The position numbers and the translations under genes were made by a program. A stretch of 64,000 nucleotides of DNA from Luteolibacter luteus (GTDB lineage Bacteria > Verrucomicrobiota > Verrucomicrobiia > Verrucomicrobiales > Akkermansiaceae). Under the pieces are notes generated by a model. That model did not search any database, was not told the DNA's origin, and worked only from the letters and a program-made list of their open reading frames with translations. How positions within the stretch are numbered: position 1 is the stretch's first letter; every line of letters begins with the position of its first letter. Location: NCBI RefSeq assembly GCF_012913485.1, contig NZ_CP051774.1, positions 5,890,001 to 5,954,000 on the forward strand. Reading direction: 5' to 3'. Shown here piece by piece: positions 1-9,400 of this stretch.

Positions 1-1401
1 GGCTACATCGATGGCAAAGGTGGCTACCGTCGCGCGAGGACCAAGATCGTGGCCGACGAATTGAAGCGTCCCGATACTTTCAAAATCCGTGATGAGAATG
101 GTGCCCGCGGTCCGGAGCGGGTCGCGCTCGTGGTGGTGGACATCGCCCAACCACTGAGGACCCTCCATGAAGGAGAGGGGAAGGATCGCCTCGAGATCCT
201 GGTTCAGTGGAAGGGCAGGCCCTTGGGCCGGCTCCGCATGCGTTGCTTGGGCTGCGCCATCGTGCCCTCGCGGCTGGCGGATGAGATTTCCCGCGTGCTC
301 TGGTGGCAGGTGGTCACGCTCGGTGAGGAAGAAGAGGGTGTGGCATGGTCCCGTCAGGTCGCGCTCTTGCAGGAGATGGTGAATCCCGAGCCGGCGCAGA
401 AGAAGAGCCTCGATGAAACCGTAGGTGTGAGCCTGATCGTGGCGACTTGCGATCGTCCCGCGGATCTGCGGCGCTGCCTGGCATCCGTCATGGCATCCCG
501 CACGCAGCGGAGGCTCCAGATCATCGTGGTGGACAATCGTCCAGGACGTCCGGGGATCCAAGAGGTGCTGAAGGAATTCCCGCAGGTGGAGCTTGTGGAA
601 GAATCTCGGCCCGGATCCTCATACGCCCGGAATGCAGGCCTCGCTGCCGCCCGCGAGGAGATCGTGGCCATGACCGATGACGACATGGTGGTCTCTCCCG
701 ATTGGCTGGAACGCTTGATCGAGCCCTTCCGCCGGGCCGATGTCGCGGCGGTCACCGGCAATACCCTGCCGGCGAGCCTGGATAGCGAGGCGGAGATCAA
801 GTTCGAGACCTATGGAGGCTTCGGCCGCGGCTATAGCACGCGCGAGTTCGACGAATACTGGTTCCACCGCTGGCGGCGCCGTGCCACTCCGACCTGGCAG
901 CTTGGCGGGACGGGGAATGTGGCGTTTCGCCGGAGTCTCTTCGAAGATCCCGAGGTGGGTCCTTTCGAGGAATGTCTCGGTGCCGGCGTTCCTGCCGGCG
1001 TGGGCGAGGACACGCTGTGGTTCTACCAAGTGCTGCGAACGGGCATGGTGATCCTTTACGAGCCCGCCGCGGTCGCATGGCATCATCACCGGGTAACGAT
1101 GGCCGGCCTGAAAAAGCAGCTGATGGCCTATTCGAAGGGTCACGTGGCCTATCACCTCGTCACGCTCCTGAAGTATCGGGACAAGCGCGCACTGGTCCGT
1201 CTTGGCTACGAGTTGCCCCAGTCCATGCTCTCGCGGGTGTGGGGCCGCCTGCGCGGGACTTACGACTATCCCTGGGGCCTGCTGGGGATCGAGATGACGG
1301 GGATGCTTCTCGGGCCGCTCTCCTTGTGGCAAAGCAAACGCCACGTGCGGAAACATGGTCCGGGTGCCCGTCCGGTCACGACCGCAGAGCAGTCGGCATG
1401 A
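1..1401 (+). CDS. Family 2 glycosyltransferase (5' end outside window)
   Basis: The frame is open from the first base of the window, so the gene probably starts upstream; a GTG at 49 is the first visible start codon inside it. A GT2/GT-A fold begins around residue 140 of the visible part: a strand reading SLIVATCDRPADLRRCL, then VDNRPG, then the metal/nucleotide-binding TDDDMVVSPDWL (DxD-type) motif. Further on GGTGNVAFRR and GEDTLW fit the acceptor-side motifs of GT2 enzymes. The enzyme probably transfers a sugar onto a nascent surface polysaccharide at the cytoplasmic face of the membrane. Its stop overlaps the start of the export permease (ATGA), so the two are translationally coupled. Donor and acceptor cannot be told from sequence. 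Confidence 0.85.
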   Translation, partial: GYIDGKGGYRRARTKIVADELKRPDTFKIRDENGARGPERVALVVVDIAQPLRTLHEGEGKDRLEILVQWKGRPLGRLRMRCLGCAIVPSRLADEISRVLWWQVVTLGEEEEGVAWSRQVALLQEMVNPEPAQKKSLDETVGVSLIVATCDRPADLRRCLASVMASRTQRRLQIIVVDNRPGRPGIQEVLKEFPQVELVEESRPGSSYARNAGLAAAREEIVAMTDDDMVVSPDWLERLIEPFRRADVAAVTGNTLPASLDSEAEIKFETYGGFGRGYSTREFDEYWFHRWRRRATPTWQLGGTGNVAFRRSLFEDPEVGPFEECLGAGVPAGVGEDTLWFYQVLRTGMVILYEPAAVAWHHHRVTMAGLKKQLMAYSKGHVAYHLVTLLKYRDKRALVRLGYELPQSMLSRVWGRLRGTYDYPWGLLGIEMTGMLLGPLSLWQSKRHVRKHGPGARPVTTAEQSA

Positions 1402-2207
1402 ATCTGGAGAACGTCATCCCTGAAGTCGCAGAAGCTCCCTCATCGCGGCGATGGAGGCATGCGTGGGACGTGCTGCTCGTGCTTACCGCGCGCGACATCA
1501 AGGCGCAGTACAAGCGCTCGCTGCTCGGCTTCGGCTGGGCGCTGGCGAGCCCCTTGCTGCAGTTGATCATCTTCTCCACGATCTTCCAGGGCGTGCTCGG
1601 ATCGCAGATCCCGAACTATGCCTGCTTCGTGTTCATCGGGGTCCTGGTATGGGGCTGGTTCCAGGGATCGCTCGGGCAGAGCGTGGCGCTGATCACGGGA
1701 AATGCCGCGCTGGCACGACAGCCGGGATTTCCGCTTTCCCTGTTGCCCCATGTCACGGTGAGCGTGCGCTTCCTGCACTTTGCAATCGCGATGCCGCTCT
1801 TGTTCGGCCTGCTGTGGTGGAACGGGATCAAGCCGGCAGCCTCATGGTGGGCGGTGCCCTTGATCATCGTGATCCAGTATCTGCTTTCCGTGGGCATCGC
1901 GTATCCGCTGGCATCGCTGAACGTGCTACACCGCGACACGCAGCACATCATCGGGGTCTTGCTGCAATTGATGATGTTCGTCACTCCGATCTTTTATGAC
2001 ATCCGGGTGGTGCCGGAGCCCTTGAAGGAGTGGTTCTATCTGAATCCGATGGTCTGCATCGTGGATGCCTGGCGAACGGTGCTCCTCTACGGCCAGTGGC
2101 CGGACGCGCGGACGCTATGGATACTTTTCGGAGCAGGCATGGTAATGGTGGTCGTCGGGCGGAGAATCTTCATCGCCCAGAGCCACCGCTTCGTTGAAGA
2201 AATGTGA
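1398..2207 (+). CDS. ABC-2 type polysaccharide export permease (Wzm-like)
   Basis: A 269-residue integral membrane protein beginning MNLENVIPEV; the ATG lies in the ATGA overlap with the glycosyltransferase. The N-terminal cytoplasmic stretch contains LTARDIKAQYKRSLLGFGWAL, the typical entry into the first helix of Wzm/TagG/KpsM permeases. About six hydrophobic segments follow, with PIFYD and LNPMVCIVDAWR in the conserved C-terminal half. It would form the membrane channel that, with the ATPase encoded next, exports a finished polysaccharide (O-antigen or capsule type) across the inner membrane. Its stop overlaps the GTG start of the ATPase gene. Family assignment is firm; the exported polymer is unknown. 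Confidence 0.9.
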   Translation: MNLENVIPEVAEAPSSRRWRHAWDVLLVLTARDIKAQYKRSLLGFGWALASPLLQLIIFSTIFQGVLGSQIPNYACFVFIGVLVWGWFQGSLGQSVALITGNAALARQPGFPLSLLPHVTVSVRFLHFAIAMPLLFGLLWWNGIKPAASWWAVPLIIVIQYLLSVGIAYPLASLNVLHRDTQHIIGVLLQLMMFVTPIFYDIRVVPEPLKEWFYLNPMVCIVDAWRTVLLYGQWPDARTLWILFGAGMVMVVVGRRIFIAQSHRFVEEM

Positions 2208-3409
2208 ACGAGTCCAGAGTCATCGCCGATGCGATCAGCAAGAAATACCGGCAGCCCTTCGGGGTTCGCCGGAGGCAGGAACGTGAAGGGAGAATTCACG
2301 CGAGCAACGGATGGGCCCTGCGCAACGTTTCCTTTTCGGTCGGTCCGGGCGAGATGCTTGGAGTGATCGGCGCGAACGGTGCCGGCAAATCCACCTTGCT
2401 GCGATTGCTTGGCGGGGTCGGCCGGCCGACGGAGGGATCCATCCGGGTGAACGGTCGCATCGGGGCCCTGCTCGATCTCGGCGGTGGCTTCCTCGGTGAT
2501 CTAACAGGTCGTGAGAACGCCGTGCTGGCCGGCGTGGTGGCCGGCCTCCTGAAGAGCGAGATCGTGGCGCGGATGGATGAGATCGTCGCCTTTGCCGAGC
2601 TGGAAGAATACATCGACCATCCCGTGCGTACTTATAGCACCGGGATGATGATGCGCCTGGCCTTCGCGGTGGCGGTGCACACGGATCCGCGGGTGCTGCT
2701 GGTGGATGAGTTCCTCTCGGTGGGGGATCTCGCCTTTCAAGCGAAGTGCAATGCACGGATCAAATCCCTGCGCTCCGGCGGCTGTGCCATCGTCATGGTC
2801 TCCCACGGGATGGACCAGGTGCGCCAGCTTTGCGACCGCGCGCTGTGGTTGAAGCATGGCGAGGTGGCCGCCTTCGGAAGCTCGGATGTGGTGGCGCGCC
2901 TTTTCGAGACGGAGATGAAGAACGAAACCCTACGGCGCATGCCTTCGGCCGAGCGCCGTCCGCTGGATGGAGGGCTGGAACTGGTGGCGGGGGAGAACCG
3001 CTTCGGCACCTTTGAGATGGAGATCCGCTCGGTCGAGTTCCGCCCGGGGAATTCCCTGCGGCCGGGTGAACCCCTGTCCGTTGTAATGGGCTACGAAGCC
3101 AGGACCGAGATCGCCGCGCCGGTTTTCGTGGTCTCGATCACTCGTGATGATGGCACCTTGTGCCTGGACACCAGCACGCAACTTGCCCGTGAGGATGTGC
3201 CGGATCTCAGGGGTGAGGGTGCGGTCCATTTCACGATCGATCGTTTGGACTTGGGGCCGGGTAACTATTTTCTCGATGTCGGGGTGTTCGAGTCGGAGTG
3301 GGAGCATGCCTATGACTACCACTGGCATGCCTATCCATTCACGGTGGATGGGACCGCGGGCTTGAAGGGAGTGCTTGCGCCGCCTTGCCGTTGGAAATTG
3401 GAGCGATGA
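2204..3409 (+). CDS. ABC transporter ATP-binding protein with Wzt-type C-terminal domain
   Basis: A 401-residue protein starting at a GTG that overlaps the permease stop (GTGA). The nucleotide-binding domain has Walker A GANGAGKST (about residue 65), an ABC signature around YSTGMMMRLAFA and Walker B VLLVDEFL. After about residue 250 a beta-rich C-terminal extension of about 150 residues (LRPGEPLSVVMGYEA, then YHWHAYPFTV near the end) matches the carbohydrate-binding domain of Wzt proteins, which recognises the capped end of the polysaccharide. That extension separates it from KpsT-type ATPases, which lack it. With the preceding permease it makes a two-component exporter. Confidence 0.9.
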   Translation: MNESRVIADAISKKYRQPFGVRRRQEREGRIHASNGWALRNVSFSVGPGEMLGVIGANGAGKSTLLRLLGGVGRPTEGSIRVNGRIGALLDLGGGFLGDLTGRENAVLAGVVAGLLKSEIVARMDEIVAFAELEEYIDHPVRTYSTGMMMRLAFAVAVHTDPRVLLVDEFLSVGDLAFQAKCNARIKSLRSGGCAIVMVSHGMDQVRQLCDRALWLKHGEVAAFGSSDVVARLFETEMKNETLRRMPSAERRPLDGGLELVAGENRFGTFEMEIRSVEFRPGNSLRPGEPLSVVMGYEARTEIAAPVFVVSITRDDGTLCLDTSTQLAREDVPDLRGEGAVHFTIDRLDLGPGNYFLDVGVFESEWEHAYDYHWHAYPFTVDGTAGLKGVLAPPCRWKLER

Positions 3410-3456
3410 AGGAAGGGCTGGAGTTTCTGCGCTAGCGGTGGACAAGGCCCACGCAC

Positions 3457-5037
3457 CTACACTCCTCCGGCCAACTCGCTGAACCAGCCTCTTAGCACTT
3501 TCTGATCCGCCGGTTTCACCAGGTGCCGGTCGAAGCCCGCGGCCTTCGTCAACTGGCGGTCCTGCTCGCTACCATAACCGGTAAGGGCGATCATGAAGGC
3601 ATCCTCGCCCCGTGGCAGCGCACGCAAGCGCCGGGCGACTTCGAAGCCATCCATTCCAGGGAGACCGATGTCGAGTAGCACGACGTCCGGCTTGAACTCG
3701 GAGGCGATGGCAATCGCGCTCTCTCCGTGGAAAGCCACCCGCGTGCTGTGCCCGGAGAGCTCCTGGAGCATGGCCATGCTTTCGGCGGCATCGCGGTTAT
3801 CATCCACGATTAGCAACCGCAGGCTGCGGGTCTGCTTGTCCTCGACCGGCTTGGCCTCGCTGGCCACGGAGGCATGGTTCTTCAGAACCGGCAGACGGAC
3901 GATGAATTCACTGCCTTGGCCGAGCCCGTCGCTGTGCGCCGTCACGCTGCCGCCGTGGAGCTCCACCAAACGGCGCACGATGGTAAGCCCGATCCCAAGT
4001 CCGCCATGGGCGCGGTCGATCGTGCGGCTGCTCTGCACGAAGAGATCAAAGAGGCGTGGCAGTAACTCGCGTTCGATGCCCGCGCCGTCGTCCTGTACGC
4101 GGACCAGAACTTCGTTGCCATCTGCCGAAAGCTCCGCGGTAAGCTGGATGTGACAGCCGGGGCCACCATACTTGCAGGCATTTGCCAGCAGGTTGCCGAT
4201 CACTTGCTCGAGGCGAGTCGCATCGGCATCCAGAACCACCCGTTCGCCCGGCAATTGCAGTGTCAGCTTCTGGCCGCCCTGATTGCAGATGCTGCTCGCC
4301 GCGGTGGCCGCGGAGCGGAGGATCGTCTGTAGCTCCACCGGCTGGCGGCGCAGGGAAATCTTGCCCTCCGTGATACGGGAGACATCGAGCAAGTCATCGA
4401 TCATGTGGCTGAGGTTGCCGAGCTGGCGGGTGATGATCTCGATGGATTGTTGTCGCGCGGACTCACTGCTGCCGGGGGCGCTGAGGATCTCGGTGGCATT
4501 CCGCAGGGGTGCCAGGGGGTTGCGAAGCTCGTGGGCCAGCATCGCGAGGAACTCATCCTTGCTGCGGTCGGCATGATTGAGCTCGGTATTGATGCGCGCC
4601 AGGTCCGCATTGGCGATACGGAGTTCCGCCTCGCGCTGCTTCACTTCCTCGCGCTGGCGTGCCAGATCGAAGAACACGGCGGCCTTGTTGAGCAGCACCT
4701 GATGGTCGATCGGCTTTGGAAGGAAATCCACCGCCCCGGTTTCAAAGCCCTTGATGCGGCGCTCCGAGTCAACCACGCCTGCCGTCAGGAAGATGATCGG
4801 CACGGAGCGGGTGCGCTCGGTGCTGCGCATGATCTCCGCCAGCTCGAAGCCGCCCATCTCCGGCATCTGCACATCAAGGAAGGCGAGGGATACTTCGTGC
4901 GCGAGCAGCAACTCCAGAGCCTCGCGCCCCGAGCGTGCTTTTAGCAGCTCCAGCCCCTCGCGCTGCAAAAGTCCCTCGAGCGCCATCAGATTGGCTTCGA
5001 GGTCATCGACGAGGAGGAACTTGATGGGGGCGCTCAT
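3457..5037 (-). CDS. Hybrid sensor kinase: REC - histidine kinase - REC
   Basis: A 526-residue cytoplasmic protein without membrane segments. Residues 5-120 are a receiver (LLVDDLEANL; phospho-acceptor Asp in FLDVQMPEM, about 55). A short helical linker leads to a HisKA domain with H-box AMLAHELRNPLAP (about 173), and an ATPase domain with an N-box (NLLANACKYG) and glycine box GLGIGLTIVRRL. The C-terminus is a second receiver (LRLLIVDDNRD; Asp in LLDIGLPGMDGF). It is the last gene of a four-gene minus-strand operon, one base after cheB. The N-terminal receiver suggests it takes phosphoryl groups from an upstream kinase, probably the large hybrid kinase of the same operon (inference). Confidence 0.9.
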   Translation of the reverse strand: MSAPIKFLLVDDLEANLMALEGLLQREGLELLKARSGREALELLLAHEVSLAFLDVQMPEMGGFELAEIMRSTERTRSVPIIFLTAGVVDSERRIKGFETGAVDFLPKPIDHQVLLNKAAVFFDLARQREEVKQREAELRIANADLARINTELNHADRSKDEFLAMLAHELRNPLAPLRNATEILSAPGSSESARQQSIEIITRQLGNLSHMIDDLLDVSRITEGKISLRRQPVELQTILRSAATAASSICNQGGQKLTLQLPGERVVLDADATRLEQVIGNLLANACKYGGPGCHIQLTAELSADGNEVLVRVQDDGAGIERELLPRLFDLFVQSSRTIDRAHGGLGIGLTIVRRLVELHGGSVTAHSDGLGQGSEFIVRLPVLKNHASVASEAKPVEDKQTRSLRLLIVDDNRDAAESMAMLQELSGHSTRVAFHGESAIAIASEFKPDVVLLDIGLPGMDGFEVARRLRALPRGEDAFMIALTGYGSEQDRQLTKAAGFDRHLVKPADQKVLRGWFSELAGGV

Positions 5038-5038
5038 T

Positions 5039-5635
5039 TCAGGAGTTCGGCGTCAGCTGCCGGAGGAAAGTGGAAATCTGGGGGAGGCCCAGCGCCCGTG
5101 CCTGCGGGCAGGCATCGAGGGCGGCGAGCGGCATGACCTGGCCCTCCGCGGTGGCGGGGTCCTGGACCAGGGCGGTGCCGCCGGATTGGGCGACCGCGGC
5201 GAGACCATGCGCGCCATCGCTGCTCGCACCGGTGAGGATTACCCCGGTGAGGCTGGTGCCATAGGCATCCGCTGCGGATTCGAAAAGCAGGTCGATCGCC
5301 GGACGGGAAAAGAGCACCGGCTCTTCATTTGAAAGCGCGATGCGGAAGTCCGGTTCCACCAGCAGATGATAGTTGGCCGGAGCAAAATAGATGGTGCCCG
5401 GAAGAATCTCCTCCTTGTCCTCGGCCTCCTTCACCGGCAGGGCGCAGCGCGATGCGAAGAGTTCGGGCAAGGAGCTGCGGCCTTCCGGCGGGATGTGAAC
5501 GACGACCAACACCGGCATTGGGAAGTCTGCCGGCAGCTCCGGCAACAGGGTCCCGAGGGCACCGATCGCGCCGACCGAGGCTCCGATCACCACGGCAGCC
5601 GGATCTGTCTGGTCCTCGCTCATGATCTCAGGCAT
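5039..5635 (-). CDS. CheB-type protein-glutamate methylesterase domain, no receiver
   Basis: Consists of the CheB catalytic domain only (about 198 residues). The predicted triad is visible: Ser in VVIGASVGAIG, His in VVVHIPPEG and Asp in GASSDGAHGL. Classical CheB carries an N-terminal receiver that controls the esterase; here none is present. The start at 5635 overlaps the end of cheR by 8 nt; an ATG at 5623 is an equally possible start. The open frame extends to 5740 but that part lies inside cheR. Lying between cheR and two hybrid kinases, it probably acts in a non-chemotaxis signalling system of the CheB/CheR/kinase type rather than flagellar chemotaxis, since no chemoreceptor, cheA or cheW is visible nearby. 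Confidence 0.85.
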   Translation of the reverse strand: MPEIMSEDQTDPAAVVIGASVGAIGALGTLLPELPADFPMPVLVVVHIPPEGRSSLPELFASRCALPVKEAEDKEEILPGTIYFAPANYHLLVEPDFRIALSNEEPVLFSRPAIDLLFESAADAYGTSLTGVILTGASSDGAHGLAAVAQSGGTALVQDPATAEGQVMPLAALDACPQARALGLPQISTFLRQLTPNS

Positions 5636-6464
5636 CGGCTCGTTTCTGATAGATGCGTTCGTTGCGGTTGAACTCCTCGAAGGAGTCTGCATGGCCGGAG
5701 AAGCGCAGGCTCTCCTTCGAGCCGAGGCCGAGGAAGCCACGCCGCACCAGCGAGTCCTTGAACAGGCCCACCGCGCGGTCCTGCAGCTCGCGGTTGAAAT
5801 AGATCAGGACGTTCCGGCAGGAGACGAGATGCATCTCCCCGAAGACGGAGTCCGACACCAGGCTGTGGTCGGAGAAGACCATCTGCTTGCGGAGGCTCTT
5901 GTCGAAGACGGCCCGGCCATAGGCTGCGGTGTAGTAGTCGGAGAGCGAGGACTTGCCGCCCGCCTTGCGGTGATTCTCCGTGAAGAGGGGGATGCGGTCC
6001 ATATCGTAGACGCCCTGCTCCGCCTTCGCCAGCGCATCGGTATTGATATCCGTGGCGTAGAAGATCGTGCGGTTCTCCAGACCTTCCTCGCGGAAAAGGA
6101 TAGCGAGCGAATAGACCTCCTCGCCCGCGCTACAGCCGGCGATCCAGACCTTCAGCGAAGGATAGGTCCGCAGGTGCGGCAGCACCGAATTCCGCAGGGT
6201 AAGGAAATATGCCGGATCGCGGAACATCTCGCTGACCTGTACGGTCAGGAAGGGCAGCAACTTCACCAGCGTGGCCTCCTCGTGCAGGATGCGGTCCTGA
6301 AGTTGTGAGAAGGTTTCACAGCCGAAGTGATGGCGCGCCTGAGTCAGGCGGCGCTTGAGCGATGCCTGCGAGTAACCGCGGAAGTCGTAATGATACTTCA
6401 GCCTGATGGCCTCGATCAGGAGGTGGAGCTCGATCTCCTCGGCGATGGCGGCAGAGGTCTTCAT
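5628..6464 (-). CDS. CheR-type S-adenosylmethionine methyltransferase
   Basis: A 278-residue protein with the two-part CheR layout: an N-terminal helical domain (about 10-75, ending in SQASLKRRL) and a Rossmann-type catalytic domain. SAM-binding residues are seen in WIAGCSAGEEVYSLAI and in FYATDIN; SCRNVLIYF is the conserved CheR motif near the active site. It would methylate glutamate side chains on a signalling protein. The gene starts 4 nt after the large hybrid kinase and overlaps cheB at its end, indicating co-translation. There is no pentapeptide-binding or TPR extension. Confidence 0.9.
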   Translation of the reverse strand: MKTSAAIAEEIELHLLIEAIRLKYHYDFRGYSQASLKRRLTQARHHFGCETFSQLQDRILHEEATLVKLLPFLTVQVSEMFRDPAYFLTLRNSVLPHLRTYPSLKVWIAGCSAGEEVYSLAILFREEGLENRTIFYATDINTDALAKAEQGVYDMDRIPLFTENHRKAGGKSSLSDYYTAAYGRAVFDKSLRKQMVFSDHSLVSDSVFGEMHLVSCRNVLIYFNRELQDRAVGLFKDSLVRRGFLGLGSKESLRFSGHADSFEEFNRNERIYQKRADA

Positions 6465-6468
6465 GGGT

Positions 6469-9400
6469 TCAGCGCGGCATCCAGACGCGGATCAGCGAGA
6501 GCAGCTTCTCCACATCCAGCGGCTTGGCCAGATAATCGTTTGCACCGGCGGCGAGGCAGAGCTCCTGGTCGTTCTTCATCGCCTTCGCTGTTAGCGCGAT
6601 GATTGGCAGGCGCTTCCACTCCGGCCGCTGGCGGATCTCCTTCATTGCGGCGATGCCATCCATTTCCGGCATCATGATGTCCATCAGCACCAGATCCACG
6701 GCTTCCGCGGGATTGGACTGGGATGCCTCCAAGGCTTGGATGGCCTCGCGGCCATTCCGTGCGATCTTCAACTGCACACCGCGGCCTTCAAGCAGGCTGG
6801 TCAGCGCGAAGACATTCCGCACGTCGTCCTCGGCGACAAGGATGCGGCGGCCTTCCAGCGCGGCATCCCGGTTGCTCGCGATTTCCAGCATGCGTTGCTG
6901 TTCCGGCGGCAGATCGGAGACGACTTGGTGAAGGAAGAGCGTTACCTCGTCGAGCAGGCGCTCCGGCGACTTCGCGCCCTTGATGATGATCGATTTCGAG
7001 TAGCGGCGCAGGCGCTGCTCTTCCTCGCCGGATAGGTCACGGCCGGTATAAACGATGACCGGCGGGAAAGCGTAAGCGTGTTCCGTGCTCAGTGTTTCCA
7101 GGAGCGAGAAGCCGGAGGCATCGGGCAGGCTAAGATCGAGGACCATGCAATCGAAGGTGCCCTCCTTCAGTTCGGCCAGGCACTCGGCGGCGGTCTGCGC
7201 GCAGCGGGTCTCCACTTCCAGAGAACCCATCAGGTCCTTCATCGCATCCAGCTGCACTGGATCATCCTCCACCACCAGCACGCGGCGGAGTTTGCGGGTG
7301 AGGCGATCTTCCAGATGCTGGAAGGCCTCGACCAATTGCTCGCGCTTCACCGGCTTCAGCATGTAGCCGATGGCACCGAGCGCGAGGGCCGTCTGGGTGT
7401 AGTCATTGGCGGAGACGACGTGCACCGGGATGTGGCGGGTACGCGCATGGCCCTTCAGCCGCTCCAAGACGACCAAACCGGAATTGTCCGGCAGGCCGAC
7501 ATCGAGGATGATGGCGCTCGGGACATGCTCCATGGCGAGAGCGAGCGCGTCCGCCGCATTGTGCGCCACCAGGCAATCGAAGCGCATCTCATGAGCGAGA
7601 TCGAAGAGGATGTGGGCGAAGGACTGGTCGTCTTCGACGACGAGGATCAGGCGCGTGCTGTTCGCGATCCTGTCGCGGTCATCGGGGAAGCTGGCGATAG
7701 GTGTCGGGAGCTTCGCTGCCGCGCTGGGCGGTACCATCGGAACTGGCACGGGCTGGGCAGCGAGCGGCTCGGAGGGCAGCGGCACCACACCGCTCATCGT
7801 CACCGGAAGGAAGATCGTGAAGGTGCTGCCTTGGCCTGGCTCGCTCTGCAAGCGGATCTCGCCGCCAAGCAAGCGTGCGAGCTGTCGCGAGATCGAGAGC
7901 CCGAGTCCCGTGCCACCGAAGCGCCGGGTCGAGCCGCCCTCCGCTTGATAGAATGGATCGAAGATGGCCTGCTGCTGCTCCTGCGGGATGCCGATGCCGG
8001 TATCGCTCACCGCCATCGAGACCCGGCCATCGTGAGTGCCGGTGATGAGCATGGAAACCTGTCCGTGCTCGGTGAACTTCAGGGCGTTCGAGAGGAGGTT
8101 CTTGAGGATCTGGAGCAGACGCTGCCAATCCGTCTCGACGCCTGGTGGCGTATCGGCCGCCACATTGAAAGCGAGGCTCAGGCCCTTCTGCATGGCGACC
8201 GGCTCGAAGGATGCCTTCAGGTTTTCCACGAGCTTGTCGATCGCGACAGTTTCTGCACGCACTTCCATGTGCCCGGCCTCGATCTTGGAGAGATCCAGCA
8301 CATCGTTGATCAGCGCGAGCAGGTCATTGCCGGATGCCTGGATGGTGTTCGCATATTTTACCTGCTCCGGCGTGAGATTGCCGCCACGGTTGTCGGCCAA
8401 CAGCTTTGCAAGAATGAGCGAGGAGTTCAGCGGCGTGCGCAGCTCGTGCGACATGTTCGCCAGGAAGTCCGACTTGTAGCGGCTGGCTTGCTCGACCACG
8501 CGCGCTTGCGATTCGATCGATGACTTCGCGCGCGCCAGTGCATTGCGCTGGCCTTCGAGATCCTGGGTGCGTTCTTCGAGCTGGGTATTGATCTGCTCGA
8601 GTTCGGTTTGCTGGAGTTCGAGACGAGTTTGAGTTTCCTTGAGCGCCCGGCTCTGTTCTTCCAGTTCTTCGTTGGAGACCCGCAGTTCCTCGCTCTGGGC
8701 TTGTAGTTCTTCCGATTGGCTCTGGGTTTCTTCCAGGAGCTCCTGCAGGTGTTCGCGATAGAGCGAGGACTTGATCGCCACGCCGATCGGCTCGGAGACC
8801 TGCTGGAGGAACTCCTGCTTCCACGGTTCCAGAGGGTGCAGGAAGCCAAGTTCGATCACCGCATTCACGTTGTCATCGGCGAGTGCCGGCAGGATCAAGA
8901 GGTGGCGGGGAACACCTTCACCAAGACCCGAGCCGACTTTGAGATAGCCAGCGGGGACGTCGTCGATCCGTTGCAGGGTTCGCTCGGTCACCGCGCGGCC
9001 CAGAAGGCCTTCACCGGGTTCGAAACGTTCCGGGACGGAGCCATCGAGCGGCACGCCATTGAGGGCCAGACGATCGAAGTCGCTCTTGCGCCGCACGAAG
9101 ATGGCCGCCGCATGGGCCTCCACATAGCGGGTGATGAATGAGAGCGCGCTTTCGGCCAGTGCCTGGAGCCCCTTCTCACCGGCCATCGCCGTGGTCAGCT
9201 CCAGCTTGCCCAGCTGTGTCCACTCCTGGCGCTTGCGCAGGATATGCGCGCGACGGATGAGCGTCATGATCGCGAACGATAAGACGATGCCCAAGGCAGC
9301 TGTGGCCAAGCCGCTGCTGAGGGCCACGCGATGTGCGCTTTCCATGTCCTCAAGCCGCAAGGCTCGGATGCGCTTCTCTTCGCGTTCCATCGCTCCCAGA

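Noticed and set aside
3422..3456. Possible terminator between the converging Wzt and kinase genes
   Set aside because: Only a 4-base imperfect stem could be found.
7078..8523. Plus-strand open frame opposite the large hybrid kinase
   Set aside because: Fully antisense to kinase and receiver motifs; translation has no domain.
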